A DNA stretch of 64,000 bases, taken from positions 558,001 to 622,000 of the forward strand of contig PENC01000002.1 in NCBI GenBank assembly GCA_003674045.1. Direction: 5' to 3'. This DNA is from Streptomyces griseocarneus (GTDB lineage: Bacteria; Actinomycetota; Actinomycetes; Streptomycetales; Streptomycetaceae). Position 1 is the stretch's first letter. Each line of letters begins with the position of its first letter. The translations under genes and the position numbers were made by a program. Positions 27,646 through 36,438 of the stretch are shown piece by piece. The notes under the pieces were generated by a model. The model ran no database searches and was not told where the DNA came from. It saw only the letters and a list, made by a program, of their open reading frames with translations.

Positions 27646-28989
27646 ATGATCCAATCGCTCCCCCACCCCCTTCAGCAGCTCCTCCGCCCCCATGAGCCGA
27701 TCCTCGGCCACGCGAAGAGGCGCTGGGCGCGCCGTGTCCCGTATTTCCTGGCCGTGGTGTTCACCGCGATCCTGGCGCCGACCACCGGCACCGTTCTGGG
27801 CAAGGACTACGGCCTGGATTCCGACCTGGCCGCGGTGCTCGGCGTCTGTCAGCTTGCTCTGCTGCTGGCCGTGCGCAGGACGCTGCTGGCCTGGTTCGTC
27901 GTCTTCACCGCCGATGTCGTGGCCGCCGTGGCGTATCTGGGTGCGCCACAGCGGGCGGGCCTCCAATGGCCGTGGACCCCGATGGCGGCCATCGGGCTCC
28001 TGGTGCTGTTCGTCGCGCTGGCGATGCGCGAGCGGCCGCGCACCCTGGTCGCCGTCTGGGGCGTGACGGGCGCGGCGGCGCTGGTCCTCCAGTCGTTCTC
28101 GCACGAGCGCGCCACCCCCGTCTGGGTGGCGGTCCAGGTGGTCGGCGCGGTGCTCATGCTGATCGTCTTCACGCTGCGGTCGCGGGGCGACGCCCGGCGG
28201 GCACTCGCCGAGCAGGAGACGATCAGCGAGGCCGAGCGGGCCCGCCGCACCCTGCTGGAGGAGCGCGCCCGGATCGCCCGGGAGCTGCACGACGTGGTGG
28301 CCCACCACATGTCGATGATCACCGTGCAGGCGGACAGCGCCCCGTACCGCATCTCCGGCATGCCGCCCGAGGCGGCCGAGGAGTTCGGGTCGATCGCGAC
28401 GGCCGCCCGCGAGTCGCTGACGGAGATGCGGCGCCTGCTGGGCGTGCTGCGCAGCGAGGAGAACGGCGAGGACGGCGGCGGCCGACGGAGCGGCGAGCTG
28501 GCGCCCCAGCCGGGTGTGACCCGTATCCCGCAGCTCGTCGAGTCGACCCTGCGGTCCGGGCTGCCGGTGGAGCTCACGGTCGGCCCCGAGGTGGACGCGG
28601 CGCGGCTGCCGCAGGCGGTGGACCTCTCGGCGTACCGCATCGTCCAGGAGGCGCTGGCCAACGTCGTACGGCACGCGCCGGGCGCGGCGACCCGGGTCTC
28701 GCTGTCCGCGGACCGTACGGGCCTGACGGTGCTGGTCGTCAACGACCCGGTGGCGGGGCCGGCCACCCCGCTGGAGTCGTCCGGCACCGGCCACGGCCTC
28801 GTCGGCATGCGGGAGCGCGTCCGCCTGGTCGGCGGCTCGCTGGACACCGGGCCGCTGCCGGAGGGTGGTTACCGGGTCGCGGCCCGGCTCCCGTTCGCGG
28901 AGGGCCCGGACTCCGGCTCCCGCATCACGAATCCGTCCGACCCTTCCGACCCGTCCGACCCTTCCGAGAGGGAATCCCCCACCGCATGA
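27646..28989 (+). CDS. Sensor histidine kinase (HPK7/NarL-type)
   Basis: 447 residues. Residues about 30-175 contain five to six transmembrane segments. A HisKA_3 dimerisation helix follows, with phospho-acceptor H215 in RARIARELHDVVAHHMSMIT. The ATPase domain carries IVQEALANVVRHAPGA (N box) and GTGHGLVGMRERVRLVGGSL (G box). It senses an unknown membrane signal and phosphorylates the response regulator encoded directly downstream, whose ATG overlaps the kinase TGA (ATGA). The C-terminal tail contains repeated Ser-Asp-Pro units (NPSDPSDPSDPSERE) from a short tandem DNA repeat. Confidence 0.93.
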   Translation: MIQSLPHPLQQLLRPHEPILGHAKRRWARRVPYFLAVVFTAILAPTTGTVLGKDYGLDSDLAAVLGVCQLALLLAVRRTLLAWFVVFTADVVAAVAYLGAPQRAGLQWPWTPMAAIGLLVLFVALAMRERPRTLVAVWGVTGAAALVLQSFSHERATPVWVAVQVVGAVLMLIVFTLRSRGDARRALAEQETISEAERARRTLLEERARIARELHDVVAHHMSMITVQADSAPYRISGMPPEAAEEFGSIATAARESLTEMRRLLGVLRSEENGEDGGGRRSGELAPQPGVTRIPQLVESTLRSGLPVELTVGPEVDAARLPQAVDLSAYRIVQEALANVVRHAPGAATRVSLSADRTGLTVLVVNDPVAGPATPLESSGTGHGLVGMRERVRLVGGSLDTGPLPEGGYRVAARLPFAEGPDSGSRITNPSDPSDPSDPSERESPTA

Positions 28990-29669
28990 CCATCAAGGTG
29001 ATCATCGTCGACGACCAGGCCATGGTGCGGGCGGGCTTCGCCGCGCTGCTCGCGGCGCAGTCCGACATCGACGTCGTCGGCGACGCGCCCGACGGCCGCC
29101 AGGGCGTGGAACTCAGCCGCCGCGCGCACCCGGACGTCGTGCTGATGGACGTCCGCATGCCGGAGATGGACGGCCTGGAGGCCGCCCGGCAGATCCTCGA
29201 CCCCCCGCCCGGCGTGGTGCACCGCCCGAAGGTGCTGATGCTGACCACGTTCGACGTCGACGACTACGTCTACGAGGCGCTGCGCGCGGGGGCCTCCGGC
29301 TTCCTGCTCAAGGACGCGCCGCCCGCCGACCTGATCTCCGCCGTACGGGTGGTGGCGGCGGGCGAGGCGCTTCTCGCCCCGTCCGTCACCCGGCGCCTCA
29401 TCGCGGACTTCGCCCAGCAGCGGCCCGCGCCCCGACGGGACCGCTCGCTGCGGCTCAAGGGTCTGACGCCGCGTGAGACGGAGGTCCTGGAGCTCATCGC
29501 GCGAGGTCTTTCCAACCAGGAGATCGCGGCGTCCCTGGTGCTGGCCGAGCAGACCGTCAAGACCCATATCGGGCGGGTGCTGGCGAAGTTGGGGTTGCGG
29601 GATCGGGCGCAGGCGGTTGTTTTCGCTTATGAGTCGGGGCTCGTCACGCCTGGGGACAAAGGCGCCTGA
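28986..29669 (+). CDS. NarL/FixJ-family response regulator
   Basis: 227 residues. The receiver domain has VIIVDDQAMVRAGFAALLAA, phosphorylation site D55 in VVLMDVRMPEMDGLEAARQI, and the conserved Lys in GFLLKDAPPADL. The LuxR-type HTH is at the C-terminus: LTPRETEVLELIARGLSNQE and VKTHIGRVLAKLGLRDRAQA. It is translationally coupled to the kinase upstream (4-bp overlap). Target genes are not evident; the nearest downstream gene is convergent. Confidence 0.94.
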   Translation: MTIKVIIVDDQAMVRAGFAALLAAQSDIDVVGDAPDGRQGVELSRRAHPDVVLMDVRMPEMDGLEAARQILDPPPGVVHRPKVLMLTTFDVDDYVYEALRAGASGFLLKDAPPADLISAVRVVAAGEALLAPSVTRRLIADFAQQRPAPRRDRSLRLKGLTPRETEVLELIARGLSNQEIAASLVLAEQTVKTHIGRVLAKLGLRDRAQAVVFAYESGLVTPGDKGA

Positions 29670-29694
29670 CGAAGTGCCAGGCCGTGTTGTCCGG

Positions 29695-29750
29695 CGACTG
29701 CGGGCCGGTGGGGGCTGAGCGCGCAGTTCCCCGCGCCCCTTCGGGGCGCT
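29695..29750 (+). repeat. Intergenic repeat copy 4
   Basis: CGACTGCGGGCCGGTGGGGG, then the GCGCAGTTCCCCGCGCCCCT core and a CGGGGCGC close. It lies between the convergent response-regulator and aldo/keto reductase genes. Confidence 0.85.
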
Positions 29751-29764
29751 CCTGGGGCACCGTC

Positions 29765-30787
29765 CTACTCCCGGCCCGCCGACGAGAAGCTCATGTCCGG
29801 GTAGCGGTCGCCGGCCACCTTGGCGGCGATGGGCTCCAGGGTCGCGAGCTCGTCCTCCGTGAGGGTGATCCGGGTGGCCGCGGTGTTCTCCTCCAGGCGG
29901 GAGCGCTTGCGGGTGCCCGGGATGGGGACGACGGCCAGGCCGTGCGCCTGCGCGCGCTGCTGCACCCAGGCCAGGGCGATCTGCGCCAGCGAGGCCCCGT
30001 GCGCCTCGGCGATCGCCCGGACCGGAGCCAGCAGTTCGGCGTTGGCGGCGGCGTTCGCGCCGGTGAAGCGCGGCTGTGTGCGCCGCCAGTCGTCGGCGGT
30101 GAGCTCGGTGTCCGCGTGCACGAACGAGCCGGTGAGGAAGCCGCGGCCGAGCGGCGAGTACGGCACGAGCGCGACGCCCAGCTCGGCGGCCGCGGGCACC
30201 ACGTGCCGCTCGATGTCACGGCTGAAGAGCGACCACTCCGACTGCACGGCGGCGATCGGGTGGACGGCGTGGGCCTCCCGCAGCTCGGCGGCGGTGACCT
30301 CGCTCAGGCCCAGGTGGGCCACCTTGCCCTCGGCCACGAGCTCGGCCATGGCGCCGACGCTCTCCTCCAGCGGCACCTCCACATTGCGGCGGTGCATGTA
30401 GTAGAGGTCGATCCGCTCGACGCCGAGGCGGCGCAGGCTGCCCTCGACGGACTCGCGGATGTAGGCGCGGTCGTTGCGGATGGCCTGGTAGGACGGGTCG
30501 TCCTCGCGCCGCACGATGGCGTACTTGGTGGCCAGCGTGATGCGGTCCCGGTTGGCCTTGACGAAGGGCGCGATGAACTCCTCGTTGCGGCCGAAGGCGT
30601 AGATGTCGGCCGTGTCGTAGAGGGTGACGCCCAGCTCCAGGGCGCGCTCCAGGGTGGCGCGCGCCTCCGTCTCGTCGGTCGGGCCGTAGGCGAAGCTCAT
30701 GCCCATGCAGCCGAGCCCCTGCACGCCGACCTCGGGGCCGCCGGTGCCGAGCGTGGTGGTGGCGATGATCTTTTCGTTGGTGCCCAT
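29765..30787 (-). CDS. Aldo/keto reductase
   Basis: 340 residues, a (beta/alpha)8 NADPH-dependent oxidoreductase. Catalytic tetrad candidates are D and Y in LYDTADIYAFGRNEEF, K in ITLATKYAIVRRED and H in LYYMHRRNVE. C-terminal NADP-binding elements include VPIPGTRKRSRLEENTAATR. It resembles the aryl-alcohol/YajO-type group that reduces aldehydes. It lies 6 bp downstream of a MerR gene and shares its promoter, so it is probably part of an autoregulated MerR-AKR detoxification operon. Confidence 0.92.
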   Translation of the reverse strand: MGTNEKIIATTTLGTGGPEVGVQGLGCMGMSFAYGPTDETEARATLERALELGVTLYDTADIYAFGRNEEFIAPFVKANRDRITLATKYAIVRREDDPSYQAIRNDRAYIRESVEGSLRRLGVERIDLYYMHRRNVEVPLEESVGAMAELVAEGKVAHLGLSEVTAAELREAHAVHPIAAVQSEWSLFSRDIERHVVPAAAELGVALVPYSPLGRGFLTGSFVHADTELTADDWRRTQPRFTGANAAANAELLAPVRAIAEAHGASLAQIALAWVQQRAQAHGLAVVPIPGTRKRSRLEENTAATRITLTEDELATLEPIAAKVAGDRYPDMSFSSAGRE

Positions 30788-30793
30788 GCGGTG

Positions 30794-31252
30794 TCAGACC
30801 CTTTCGGACGCCCGGCGGGCGTCTGCGTAGATGCCGATCTTGTGGTCGAGCACGTCGAGCGTGCTCTGGAGCTCCGCGATGCGACGGCGCACGTCGTCCC
30901 GGTGCGCGCTCAGCAGCTTTTCCCGCGCGGCGAAGGTGCTCTCCCCCTCGCGCACCATCTGGGCGTACCGCACCATGTCGGCGACCGGCATGCCGGTCAG
31001 CCGGAGCCTGCCGACCAGGTCCAGCCAGTCCAGGTCCCGGTCGGTGTAGCGGCGCTGTCCCGTGTGCGAGCGGTCCACGTGGGGCATCAGCCCGATCCGC
31101 TCGTACCAGCGCAGGGTGTGCGCCGTGAGGCCGGTGTACTCCGTGACCTCGCTGATCGTGTAGCGCTCGCGGCCTTCCGGGCGCCGCGGCAGCGGCGCAC
31201 AGGCCGTGCCACGGGCCGGTGCCGGTGCGGGCAGGTGCTCCAGGACGGACAT
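30794..31252 (-). CDS. MerR-family transcriptional regulator
   Basis: 152 residues. A roughly 28-residue Pro/Ala-rich lead precedes the MerR HTH: RYTISEVTEYTGLTAHTLRW, YERIGLMPHVDRSHTGQRRY and LDWLDLVGRLRLTGMPVADM. The C-terminal coiled coil (LLSAHRDDVRRRIAELQSTL, DVLDHKIGIYADARRASERV) lacks paired metal-binding Cys, so it is of the small-molecule class often annotated beside aldo/keto reductases. It is expected to activate its own operon by twisting the 19-bp spacer promoter found just upstream. Confidence 0.92.
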   Translation of the reverse strand: MSVLEHLPAPAPARGTACAPLPRRPEGRERYTISEVTEYTGLTAHTLRWYERIGLMPHVDRSHTGQRRYTDRDLDWLDLVGRLRLTGMPVADMVRYAQMVREGESTFAAREKLLSAHRDDVRRRIAELQSTLDVLDHKIGIYADARRASERV

Positions 31253-31312
31253 ACGGCTTTCCCCCTCGCGTCGCGGGCCGTTCGCTGTCGAAAAGCCCTC
31301 GCGATGTCGTCA

Positions 31313-31343
31313 ACGCTAGAGAGCTGGAGTGCACTCCAAGCAA
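31313..31343 (-). promoter_or_regulatory. MerR-type promoter with 19-bp spacer and central dyad
   Basis: Minus-strand -35 TTGCTT (31338-31343) and -10 TAGCGT (31313-31318) are separated by exactly 19 bp. The spacer contains the perfect 12-bp palindrome GGAGTGCACTCC (31326-31337). This is the textbook geometry for MerR activators and drives the merR-AKR operon. Confidence 0.85.
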
Positions 31344-31385
31344 GCCGGATCTTGGGGAAATCCTGACCCGATAGGCTCACTGTCC

Positions 31386-32201
31386 ATGGAGAGCCTGCGG
31401 ATGATCGAGAACTGGCCGGTGGAAACCGCTGCTGCGGCAGTCGTACGGGCCGACGGCAGTATCGCGGGGGCCCACGGGCCGACCGCGCACCGCTTCCCGC
31501 TGGCCTCCGTGACCAAACCGCTCACCGCGTACGCCGCGCTGCTGGCGGTCGAGGAGGGCGCGATCGAGCTGGACGAGCCCGCCGGCCCCGCGGGCTCCAC
31601 GGTCCGCCACCTGCTGGCCCACACGTCGGGGCTGGCCTTCGACGAGCACCGCGCGATGGCGGAGCCGGGGACCCGGCGGCTGTACTCGAACGCCGGCTTC
31701 GAGGCGCTCGGCGACCACATCACCAAGGCGACGGACATCCCCTTCGCCGAGTACCTGCGGCAGGCGGTGCTGGAGCCGCTCGGCATGGCCTCGACCGACC
31801 TGCCGGGGTCGCCGGCCAAGGACGGCATCTCCACCGTCGACGATCTGGCCCGCTTCGCGGCGGAGCTGCAGGCGCCGCGGCTGCTGTCGCGGCAGACCCT
31901 GGACGCGGCGACGTCGGTGGCCTTCCCCGGCCTCACCGGTGTCCTCCCGGGCTACGGGCACCAGCGCCCCAACGACTGGGGCCTCGGCTTCGAGATCCGC
32001 GACGCGAAGTCACCGCACTGGACGGGTTCCGCGTCCTCGCCGCGCACGTTCGGCCACTTCGGGCAGTCCGGGACGTTCCTGTGGGTGGACCCGGAGGCGG
32101 GTGCGGCGTGCGTCGCCCTCGCCGACCGCGCGTTCGGCCCCTGGGCGGCCGAGGCGTGGCCGCGCCTGACGGACGCGGTCCTCAGCGAACTCCCGGCCTG
32201 A
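31386..32201 (+). CDS. Serine hydrolase, beta-lactamase/penicillin-binding fold
   Basis: 271 residues from ATG 31386. The SxxK motif is S41-V-T-K44 in FPLASVTKPLTAYAALLAVE, the YxN motif is RRLYSNAGFEALGDHI, and the third box is HFGQSGTFLWVDPE in place of KTG. This is class C-like/esterase EstB architecture without an export signal, so it is probably a cytosolic esterase or D-amino-acid hydrolase, not a resistance enzyme. It is divergent from the merR-AKR operon, and its promoter region overlaps the MerR dyad. MerR might therefore influence it too. Confidence 0.88.
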   Translation: MESLRMIENWPVETAAAAVVRADGSIAGAHGPTAHRFPLASVTKPLTAYAALLAVEEGAIELDEPAGPAGSTVRHLLAHTSGLAFDEHRAMAEPGTRRLYSNAGFEALGDHITKATDIPFAEYLRQAVLEPLGMASTDLPGSPAKDGISTVDDLARFAAELQAPRLLSRQTLDAATSVAFPGLTGVLPGYGHQRPNDWGLGFEIRDAKSPHWTGSASSPRTFGHFGQSGTFLWVDPEAGAACVALADRAFGPWAAEAWPRLTDAVLSELPA

Positions 32202-32235
32202 CGAGTGACCGGGGGGACGGGATCCGGGGCGAAGC

Positions 32236-32289
32236 CCCGGTCTTAAGGGGCGCGGGGAACTGCGCGACCAGCCCCCACCGGACCCGCAG
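32236..32289 (-). repeat. Intergenic repeat copy 5 (inverted)
   Basis: AAGGGGCGCGGGGAACTGCG followed by CGACCAGCCCCCACCGGACC. It is located between convergent hydrolase and pirin genes. Confidence 0.85.
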
Positions 32290-32330
32290 ACGCACGCGGC
32301 GAGCAAGCCGCACCCCATTAGGCGCACCGG

Positions 32331-33017
32331 TCACCCGAAGTGCGGCTCCGCATGCATCTCCCAGACAAGCCACTCCGCAGGAGTCACCACCTCCGCGTCC
32401 ACCCCCCGCGCCTCGGACAGACGCACCGCGTCACCGGCCCGCAGCTCGTCCTCGCCCACCCGGAGGGAACCGCGCGCGACGTGGACGTAGAGCCACGGCG
32501 CGTCCGGCACGGGCACCCGCTCGCCCGGCCGGCCCGAGCGGAAGACGTGGAGGACCGCTTCCGCCCGTGCGAGCGGGTAGCGGTGGCCAGGGGCGACGTC
32601 GCGGACGACTTCGTAGGACGGCTCGCCGCCCCACTCGGACGGGGTGAGCCACATCTGGACGAAGCGCAGGGGCGCGTGCCCCAGGTTGCGTTCCGCGTGG
32701 CGTACGCCCTCGCCTGCGCTGAGCCGCTGGAGGTCCCCGGCGCGGACGACCGTGCGATGCCCGGCCGAGTCCTCGTGGGTGAGCTCGCCCTCGATCACCC
32801 AGGTGACGATCTCGACGTCGCGGTGCGGATGCTCCGCGAAGCCCGCGCCGGGTGCGAGGTTCTCCTCGTTGCAGGCGGCGAGCGGGCCGAAGCGGACGTT
32901 GTCCGGGTCGTAGAAGCCGGAGAAGGAGAACGCGTGCCAGGTCTGGATCCCGGCCTCCGGGTCGCCGCCCCGGAAGCGTTCGCCTGCGCGTTGTACGGCG
33001 CGTCGCACGTGCGTCAT
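32331..33017 (-). CDS. Pirin-family bicupin protein
   Basis: 228 residues from ATG 33017. The pirin signature is complete: SGFYDPDNVRFGPLAACNEE, the metal-site motif GFAEHPHRDVEIVTWVIEGE (His-x-His, later Glu), and LSAGEGVRHAERNLGHAPLR. The second cupin is smaller (WLYVHVARGSLRVGEDEL). Pirins bind Fe or other metals; some are quercetin dioxygenases and some modulate central metabolism. In Streptomyces a pirin affects fatty-acid beta-oxidation and redox balance. It is divergent from the fasR gene. Confidence 0.92.
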   Translation of the reverse strand: MTHVRRAVQRAGERFRGGDPEAGIQTWHAFSFSGFYDPDNVRFGPLAACNEENLAPGAGFAEHPHRDVEIVTWVIEGELTHEDSAGHRTVVRAGDLQRLSAGEGVRHAERNLGHAPLRFVQMWLTPSEWGGEPSYEVVRDVAPGHRYPLARAEAVLHVFRSGRPGERVPVPDAPWLYVHVARGSLRVGEDELRAGDAVRLSEARGVDAEVVTPAEWLVWEMHAEPHFG

Positions 33018-33074
33018 CGGGCTACCGTAGCCCGGCGACCCCGCTCGACACCCGAATAAGGCAGGCTTGTCCCC

Positions 33075-34259
33075 GTGCCTGAACCCTCCGCTCACACCCC
33101 GCATCCCCACAGCGCCACGCTGCGGCGTCTGGAGAAGTCCTCCGGCACGCTGGCGGCGGCCGCCATCGCCCGGATGGACGCCCAGCTTCCGTGGTACCGG
33201 GCGATGCCCCCGGAGAACCGCTCGTGGATCGGCCTGGTCGCCCAGGCGGGTATCGCGGCCTTCACCGAGTGGTTCCGGCATCCGGAGACCCCGCAGGCCA
33301 TCAGCACGGACGTGTTCGGCACGGCGCCGCGCGAGCTGACCCGGGCGATCACCCTGCGCCAGACGGTGGAGATGGTCCGTACGACCATCGAGGTCATGGA
33401 GTCGGCGATCGACGACGTGGCCGCGCCGGGCGACGAGTCGGTGCTGCGCGAGGCGCTGCTCGTGTACGCCCGGGAGATCGCCTTCGCCACCGCCCAGGTG
33501 TACGCGCAGGCCGCGGAGGCGCGCGGCGCGTGGGACGCCCGGCTGGAGTCGCTCGTGGTGAACGCGGTGCTGTCGGGCGAGGCGGACGAGGGCGCGCTGT
33601 CGCGGGCCGCCGCGCTGGGCTGGAACGCGCCCGCGAATGTCTCGGTGGTGCTGGGCACGGCCCCCAACGGGGACAGCGAGCTGACGGTGGAGGCCATCCG
33701 GCGTGCGGCCCGGCACGCGAAGCTCCAGGTGCTCACGGGGGTGCTCGGGGACCGTCTGGTGGTGATCGCGGGCGGCTCGGACAATCCGCTCCAGGCGGCG
33801 AAGGCCCTGATCGGGCCGTTCGCGGCGGGCCCGGTGGTGGCCGGTCCCGTGGTGGCGGACCTGCTGTCGGCGACGCGCTCCGCGCAGTCCGCCGCGGCCG
33901 GGCTGAAGGCGTGCGCGGCCTGGCCGGACGCCCCCCGGCCCGTACTGGCGGACGATCTCCTCCCGGAGCGGGCGATGGCCGGTGATGCCACTGCGCGTGA
34001 TCAGCTGGTGGAGGAGATCTACAGACCGCTTGAGGAAGCGGGCTCGGCGCTGCTGGAGACGCTCAGCGTCTATCTGGAGCAGGCGAGTAGCCTGGAGGGC
34101 GCCGCACGGATGCTGTTCGTCCACCCGAACACCGTGAGATACCGCCTCCGACGTGTGACGGACGTCACCGGGTGGTCACCGTCCGATGTGCGTTCGGCCT
34201 TCACGCTGCGGGTGGCGCTGATCCTGGGGCGCCTGGCAGACGCGGAGTCCCCGCTCTAG
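33075..34259 (+). CDS. fasR: FasR, PucR-type activator of the fatty acid synthase operon
   Basis: 394 residues. It lacks an N-terminal HTH. It has a conserved N-terminal domain (MPPENRSWIGLVAQAGIAAF, VEMVRTTIEVMESAIDDVAA), a GGDEF-like remnant in the middle, and a C-terminal PucR HTH (VYLEQASSLEGAARMLFVHP, NTVRYRLRRVTDVTGWSPSD). FasR is known in Streptomyces to bind the fabD promoter and activate fabD-fabH-acpP-fabF, sensing acyl-CoA. Position immediately upstream of fabD supports the identity. An exact dyad in the 83-bp gap is the likely binding site. Confidence 0.9.
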   Translation: MPEPSAHTPHPHSATLRRLEKSSGTLAAAAIARMDAQLPWYRAMPPENRSWIGLVAQAGIAAFTEWFRHPETPQAISTDVFGTAPRELTRAITLRQTVEMVRTTIEVMESAIDDVAAPGDESVLREALLVYAREIAFATAQVYAQAAEARGAWDARLESLVVNAVLSGEADEGALSRAAALGWNAPANVSVVLGTAPNGDSELTVEAIRRAARHAKLQVLTGVLGDRLVVIAGGSDNPLQAAKALIGPFAAGPVVAGPVVADLLSATRSAQSAAAGLKACAAWPDAPRPVLADDLLPERAMAGDATARDQLVEEIYRPLEEAGSALLETLSVYLEQASSLEGAARMLFVHPNTVRYRLRRVTDVTGWSPSDVRSAFTLRVALILGRLADAESPL

Positions 34260-34263
34260 GCTT

Positions 34264-34280
34264 TTGTTGGACATCAACAA
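34264..34280. promoter_or_regulatory. Candidate FasR operator upstream of fabD
   Basis: TTGTTG (34264-34269) and CAACAA (34275-34280) form a perfect inverted repeat with a 5-bp spacer, between fasR and fabD and 63 bp before the fabD start. The sequence is AT-rich compared with its surroundings. Confidence 0.6.
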
Positions 34281-34342
34281 TTCCCCTGACGGTTCTTGGT
34301 CCCTGTCCCCACGGGTGGCCATCACCGTCCACGAGAGAGAGT

Positions 34343-35299
34343 GTGAGGGTGCTCGTACTCGTCGCCCCCGGCCAGGGCGCTCAGACGCCCGGCTTCCTGA
34401 CCCCCTGGCTCGACCTGCCCGGTGTCGAAGACCGACTCCGTGAGTGGTCGGCCGCCATCGACCTGGACCTGGTCCACTACGGCACGAACGCCGACGCGGA
34501 CGAGATCCGTGACACCGCCGTGGCCCAGCCGCTGCTGGTGGCCGCCGCGCTCGTGTCGGCCCGGCAGCTGTTCCCCACGGGCGAGGACTTCGCCCGGCTC
34601 GTGGGCGCCGCCGCCGGTCACAGCGTGGGCGAGCTCGCCGCCGCCGCGCTCACCGGTGTCCTCCCCGAGCAGGACGCGATGGCGCTGGTGCGCAAGCGCG
34701 GCCTCGCGATGGCGGAGGCGGCGGCCGTGACCGAGACCGGCATGTCCGCCCTGCTGGGCGGTGCCCCCGAGGACGTCCTGCCGCACCTGGAGAAGCTGGG
34801 CCTGACCCCCGCCAACGTCAACGGCGCCGGCCAGATCGTGGCCGCCGGCACCATGCCGCAGCTCGCGGCGCTCGCCGAGGACAAGCCGGAGGGCACCCGC
34901 AAGGTCGTCGCGCTGAAGGTCGCCGGCGCCTTCCACACCGAGCACATGGCCCCGGCCGTCGCCGCGCTGGAGACCGCCGTGGCGGAGCTGGCCCCCGCGG
35001 ACCCGCACACCCGCTATGTGTCCAACAAGGACGGCCGGGTCGTCGCCTCGGGCTCCGATGTCGTGCAGCGCCTCGTCGGCCAGGTGGCCAACCCGGTCCG
35101 CTGGGACCTGTGCATGGAGACCTTCAAGGAGCTCGGCGTCACCGCGATCATCGAGCTCGCACCCGGCGGCACCCTGGTGGGCCTCGCCAAGCGCGCCCTG
35201 CCCGGTGTCCGGACGCTCGCGCTCAAGACCCCGGCCGACCTCGACGCGGCCCGCGAGCTGATCGCCGAGTACGCCACCGAAGGAGCCCCGGGAGCATGA
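34343..35299 (+). CDS. fabD: Malonyl-CoA:ACP transacylase FabD
   Basis: 318 residues from GTG 34343 (VRVLVLVAPGQGAQTPGFLT). The catalytic nucleophile S94 lies in VGAAAGHSVGELAAAALTGV, with the active-site His in KVAGAFHTEHMAPAVAALE. It transfers malonyl from CoA to ACP, the first step of type II fatty acid synthesis, and in Streptomyces it also feeds polyketide synthases. It is the first gene of the operon; its TGA overlaps the fabH ATG. Confidence 0.96.
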   Translation: MRVLVLVAPGQGAQTPGFLTPWLDLPGVEDRLREWSAAIDLDLVHYGTNADADEIRDTAVAQPLLVAAALVSARQLFPTGEDFARLVGAAAGHSVGELAAAALTGVLPEQDAMALVRKRGLAMAEAAAVTETGMSALLGGAPEDVLPHLEKLGLTPANVNGAGQIVAAGTMPQLAALAEDKPEGTRKVVALKVAGAFHTEHMAPAVAALETAVAELAPADPHTRYVSNKDGRVVASGSDVVQRLVGQVANPVRWDLCMETFKELGVTAIIELAPGGTLVGLAKRALPGVRTLALKTPADLDAARELIAEYATEGAPGA

Positions 35300-36348
35300 C
35301 GACGAAGATCAGGCCCAGCAAGGGCAGCCCGTACGCGCGCATCCTCGGCGTGGGCGGCTACCGCCCCACGCAGGTGGTGCCCAACGAGGAGATCCTCAAG
35401 TACATCGACTCGTCCGACGAGTGGATCCGCTCCCGGTCCGGCATCGCCACGCGGCACTGGGCGGGCCCGGAGGAGACGGTCTCGGCGATGTCGGTCGAGG
35501 CCGCGGGCAAGGCCATCGCCGCCGCCGGGATCAGCCCCGAGCAGGTCGGCGCCGTGATCGTCGCCACCGTCTCGCACTTCCAGCAGACCCCGGCGATCGC
35601 CACCGAGATCGCTCACCGGATCGGCGCGGGCAAGCCCGCCGCCTTCGACATCTCCGCGGGCTGCGCGGGCTTCGGCTACGGCCTGACCCTGGCCAAGGGC
35701 CTGGTCGTCGAGGGCTCGGCGGAGTACGTCGTGGTCATCGGTGTGGAGCGGCTGTCGGACCTGACGGACCTGGAGGACCGCGCGACGGCCTTCCTGTTCG
35801 GCGACGGCGCGGGCGCCGTGGTCGTCGGCCCGTCGCAGGAGCCCGCCATAGGCCCGACGGTCTGGGGCTCGGAGGGCGACAAGTCCCACACCATCAAGCA
35901 GACCGTCGGCTGGGACGCCTACCGCAGGACGCCCGTGCCGGGCGGCGATGCCGAGCTTCCCGCGACCCGTACGCCCCTGGACGAGATCCGCTACCCGGCG
36001 ATCACCCAGGAGGGCCAGGCGGTCTTCCGCTGGGCCGTCTTCGAGATGGCCAAGGTCGCCCAGCAGGCGCTGGACGACGCGGGCGTCAGCCCCGAGGACC
36101 TGGACGTCTTCATCCCGCACCAGGCCAATATGCGGATCATCGACTCGATGGTGAAGACTCTCAAGCTGCCGGAGAGCGTCACGGTGGCCCGCGACGTGGA
36201 GACCACGGGGAACACCTCCGCGGCCTCCATCCCGCTGGCCATGGAGCGGCTCCTGGCGACGGGAGCGGCGAAGAGCGGGGACACCGCGCTCGTCATCGGT
36301 TTCGGGGCGGGTCTCGTCTACGCCGCGACGGTCGTTACCCTCCCCTAG
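35296..36348 (+). CDS. fabH: Beta-ketoacyl-ACP synthase III FabH
   Basis: 350 residues. Catalytic Cys123 in FDISAGCAGFGYGLTLAKGL, His in VFIPHQANMRIIDSMVKTL, and Asn in DVETTGNTSAASIPLAMERL form the complete KASIII triad. It condenses branched or straight starter acyl-CoA with malonyl-ACP; in Streptomyces it prefers isobutyryl and anteiso starters. The ATGA overlap with fabD indicates translational coupling. Confidence 0.96.
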   Translation: MTTKIRPSKGSPYARILGVGGYRPTQVVPNEEILKYIDSSDEWIRSRSGIATRHWAGPEETVSAMSVEAAGKAIAAAGISPEQVGAVIVATVSHFQQTPAIATEIAHRIGAGKPAAFDISAGCAGFGYGLTLAKGLVVEGSAEYVVVIGVERLSDLTDLEDRATAFLFGDGAGAVVVGPSQEPAIGPTVWGSEGDKSHTIKQTVGWDAYRRTPVPGGDAELPATRTPLDEIRYPAITQEGQAVFRWAVFEMAKVAQQALDDAGVSPEDLDVFIPHQANMRIIDSMVKTLKLPESVTVARDVETTGNTSAASIPLAMERLLATGAAKSGDTALVIGFGAGLVYAATVVTLP

Positions 36349-36438
36349 GCAAGAAAAGGTGCGGCCCGCCGCACCGGACCTGCCCAGCAGTTCCTTACCC
36401 ACGTAGTTCCACCGCACATAGATAGAAGGAGCGCCCAC

